Shown: one piece after another, positions 5,205-5,999 of the stretch | Numbering within the stretch: the first letter of the stretch is position 1 | Layout: each line of letters starts with the position of its first letter | From: Oscillospiraceae bacterium | Lineage (GTDB): Bacteria; Bacillota; Clostridia; Oscillospirales; Ruminococcaceae | Assembly: GCA_016297675.1 (NCBI GenBank) | Contig: JAEDGE010000114.1 | Coordinates: 1-5,999 of the forward strand | Direction: 5' to 3' | Length of the DNA stretch: 5,999 nt | Notes under the pieces: generated by a model | Told to the model about the DNA's origin: nothing | Database searches by the model: none | The model's input: the letters and a program-made list of their open reading frames with translations, nothing else | Program-made: the position numbers and the translations under genes

Positions 5205-5215
5205 TATATATAATC

Positions 5216-5263
5216 GAAAAAAATCGGACTTCAACTTAAAAATACAAAAAAACGATTTTTTTC
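5216..5263. other. 11-bp inverted repeat before the tRNA promoter
   Basis: GAAAAAAATCG (5216-5226) is the exact reverse complement of CGATTTTTTTC (5253-5263), with a 26-base loop. The A and T tracts on either side let it act as a weak bidirectional terminator. It ends 11 bases before the -35 box of the tRNA promoter, where it may insulate the operon. Confidence 0.45.
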
Positions 5264-5274
5264 AAAAAAGTGGG

Positions 5275-5303
5275 TTGACAAACGGATTTTTCTGTGATAT
5301 AAT
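5275..5303 (+). promoter_or_regulatory. Perfect consensus promoter of the tRNA operon
   Basis: TTGACA (5275-5280), a 17-base spacer and TATAAT (5298-5303), preceded by TGA, match the sigma-A consensus with an extended -10. Transcription would start near 5310, leaving a 5' leader of about 54 bases before the first tRNA. Confidence 0.92.
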
Positions 5304-5363
5304 AATAAACGTTGTGAGACACATCGTTGATGAGAAAAAAGAAATCACGGTTTGTTGTGTTTT

Positions 5364-5437
<74 letters not shown>

Positions 5438-5446
5438 ATTTAAAAT

Positions 5447-5523
5447 GCGCCTTTAACTCAGCTGGATAGAGTAACTGCCTTCTAAGCAGTAAGCCACTGG
5501 TTCGAATCCAGTAAGGCGCGCCA
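5447..5523 (+). tRNA. tRNA-Arg (anticodon TCT)
   Basis: GCGCCTT pairs fully with AAGGCGC (5513-5519), with discriminator G and encoded CCA (5521-5523). The anticodon stem ACTGC/GCAGT holds the loop CTTCTAA, giving anticodon TCT, and the T stem ACTGG/CCAGT is perfect. It reads AGA and AGG. It lies nine bases after tRNA-Gly in the same transcript. Confidence 0.97.
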
Positions 5524-5529
5524 AATATG

Positions 5530-5606
5530 GTGGGTGTAGCTTAGCTGGTTAAAGCGTCGGATTGTGGTCCCGAAGACCGTGGGTTCGAATCCCATCTCCC
5601 ACCCCA
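5530..5606 (+). tRNA. tRNA-His (anticodon GTG), with two stem mismatches
   Basis: The anticodon loop TTGTGGT gives GTG. A G at 5529 (position -1) faces a C discriminator at 5603, the hallmark of histidine tRNA, and CCA is encoded at 5604-5606. The acceptor stem GTGGGTG faces CTCCCAC, leaving a U6-U67 mismatch. The anticodon stem TCGGA faces CCCGA, leaving an A31-C39 mismatch next to the loop. All other stems and the invariant T8, A9 and TTCGAAT are normal, so it is probably functional but unusual. Confidence 0.93.
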
Positions 5607-5610
5607 TAAT

Positions 5611-5630
5611 TGTCATGTAAGATCATGGCA
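5611..5630 (+). other. Small hairpin just after tRNA-His
   Basis: TGTCATG (5611-5617) pairs with CATGGCA (5624-5630) through one G-U pair around a six-base loop. It lies between the CCA end of tRNA-His and the terminator and may guide 3' trimming of the precursor. Confidence 0.4.
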
Positions 5631-5631
5631 T

Positions 5632-5661
5632 AAAAAAAGTCCGATATTTCGGGCTTTTTTT
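5632..5661 (+). terminator. Intrinsic terminator of the tRNA operon
   Basis: An A-run and GTCCGA (5632-5644) pair with TCGGGC and a T-run (5649-5661) around a TATT loop, with one G-U pair. It closes the operon 25 bases after tRNA-His. Confidence 0.93.
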
Positions 5662-5759
5662 ATTATATTTTTTTGCTTTATAGATGAAAATATATATAAG
5701 AAATATAAAGTGTTTTAATATTTGCCATAGAAAATATATCTGTTTTTATACTGTACTCT

Positions 5760-5807
5760 GTGATCTGATTTGCAGATTTTGTTTGCAAATAAAGACCACT
5801 TTTTTTT
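5760..5807 (+). terminator. Interrupted stem-loop followed by eight Ts
   Basis: GTGATCT (5760-5766) faces AGACCAC (5793-5799) with one A-C mismatch, and ATTTGCA (5768-5774) pairs with TGCAAAT (5784-5790). A run of eight Ts follows at once (5800-5807), giving a plausible intrinsic terminator. The predicted start of the weak promoter upstream falls at the foot of this stem. Confidence 0.5.
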
Positions 5808-5832
5808 GATGTAGTTTATCTGAAAATTTATG

Positions 5833-5857
5833 TATCGCTTTTTCTTAAAAAGTGATA
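5833..5857 (+). other. 11-bp hairpin with a three-base loop
   Basis: TATCGCTTTTT (5833-5843) pairs with AAAAAGTGATA (5847-5857), with one position that is G-U on the plus strand but C-A on the minus strand. This bias suggests that, if functional, it acts as plus-strand RNA. Confidence 0.45.
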
Positions 5858-5887
5858 ACATTAAAAAGGAAATAGAAATAAAAGTAC

Positions 5888-5924
5888 AAAGGCGTACCAG
5901 TTAAAATCGGTATGCCTTTTATTT
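5888..5924 (+). terminator. Terminator-like stem-loop near the right edge
   Basis: AAAGGCGTACC (5888-5898) pairs with GGTATGCCTTT (5909-5919) around a ten-base loop and runs into TTTTATTT. The single G-U pair forms only on the plus strand, so it most likely ends a plus-strand transcript from the AT-rich region. Confidence 0.65.
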
Positions 5925-5932
5925 ATTACAGT

Positions 5933-5999
5933 ATGAACGGCGGTTCTTGGTGGCAAAGCCACCACCGGCAATCCATTGCCGGTATTGCAAAATCTACGA
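5933..5999. other. GC-richer edge segment with two tandem hairpins, unassigned
   Basis: Composition rises to about 53% GC after a very AT-rich stretch. TGGTGGC/GCCACCA (5948-5964) and ACCGGCAAT/ATTGCCGGT (5964-5983) form two abutting hairpins that share one base. Frames are open in both directions to the edge: on the plus strand from an ATG at 5933 without a ribosome site, and on the minus strand entering from outside. It may be the edge of a gene, a repeat or a mobile element; I do not recognise it. Confidence 0.3.

Larger units (their letters stand above)
5662..5932 (+). other. AT-rich non-coding stretch with several hairpins (candidate small-RNA region)
   Basis: No convincing open frame with a ribosome site was found here. 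It holds a weak promoter-like pair (TTGCCA at 5722-5727 and TATACT at 5747-5752, spacer 19). After this come a stem-loop with a T-run (5760-5807), a second hairpin (5833-5857) and a terminator-like stem (5888-5924). The order promoter, hairpins, terminator on the plus strand fits a small RNA, but nothing identifies a known family. Confidence 0.35.

Noticed and set aside
5523..5999. Integration (att) site formed by a repeat of the tRNA-His 3' end.
   Set aside because: No second copy of the tRNA-His 3' sequence and no integrase is present in the window.

Overview
The window looks like a stretch of chromosome from a low-GC Firmicute, most likely a gut-type clostridium of the Oscillospiraceae/Ruminococcus kind. 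This is an inference from the AT-rich intergenic DNA, strong Shine-Dalgarno sites, near-perfect housekeeping promoters, a TIGR03905/TSCPD protein, DUF3795 proteins and tRNA genes with encoded CCA. No phage, CRISPR array or insertion sequence was found.

Layout. 1-198 is the 3' end of a SAM-dependent methyltransferase. 206-1662 is a compact plus-strand unit: a GyrI-like effector-binding protein, a fusion of a cysteine-rich DUF3795 domain to an FMN-binding split-barrel domain, and a 59-residue cysteine-rich DUF3795-like protein. It starts at a promoter overlapped by a perfect palindrome and ends at a bidirectional terminator (1697-1737), shared with the convergent TSCPD gene (2010-1756, minus). 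2131-3489 (minus) is cca, the CCA-adding/repair tRNA nucleotidyltransferase. It diverges from a hotdog-fold thioesterase gene (3533-3970, plus) across only 43 bases. 4218-5090 is a membrane-anchored SPFH/band 7 protein with its own consensus promoter and a strong terminator. 5364-5606 is a tRNA-Gly, tRNA-Arg, tRNA-His operon with a consensus promoter and terminator. 5662-5932 is very AT-rich, with several RNA hairpins and no recognised gene. The last ~65 bases turn abruptly GC-richer and may be the edge of another unit.

The most unusual feature is the promoter layout around cca and the thioesterase. Two near-consensus promoters (TTGACA, 17-base spacer, extended -10) sit outside this divergent pair and point inward. 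The one at 2086-2114 (plus) reads antisense through cca towards the thioesterase; the one at 4001-3973 (minus) reads antisense through the thioesterase towards cca. Neither has another gene to drive. Together they suggest a reciprocal antisense, excludon-like arrangement. Other points worth a look are the palindromic operator candidate, the paired DUF3795 genes, a tRNA-His with two stem mismatches, and a candidate small-RNA region after the tRNA operon.
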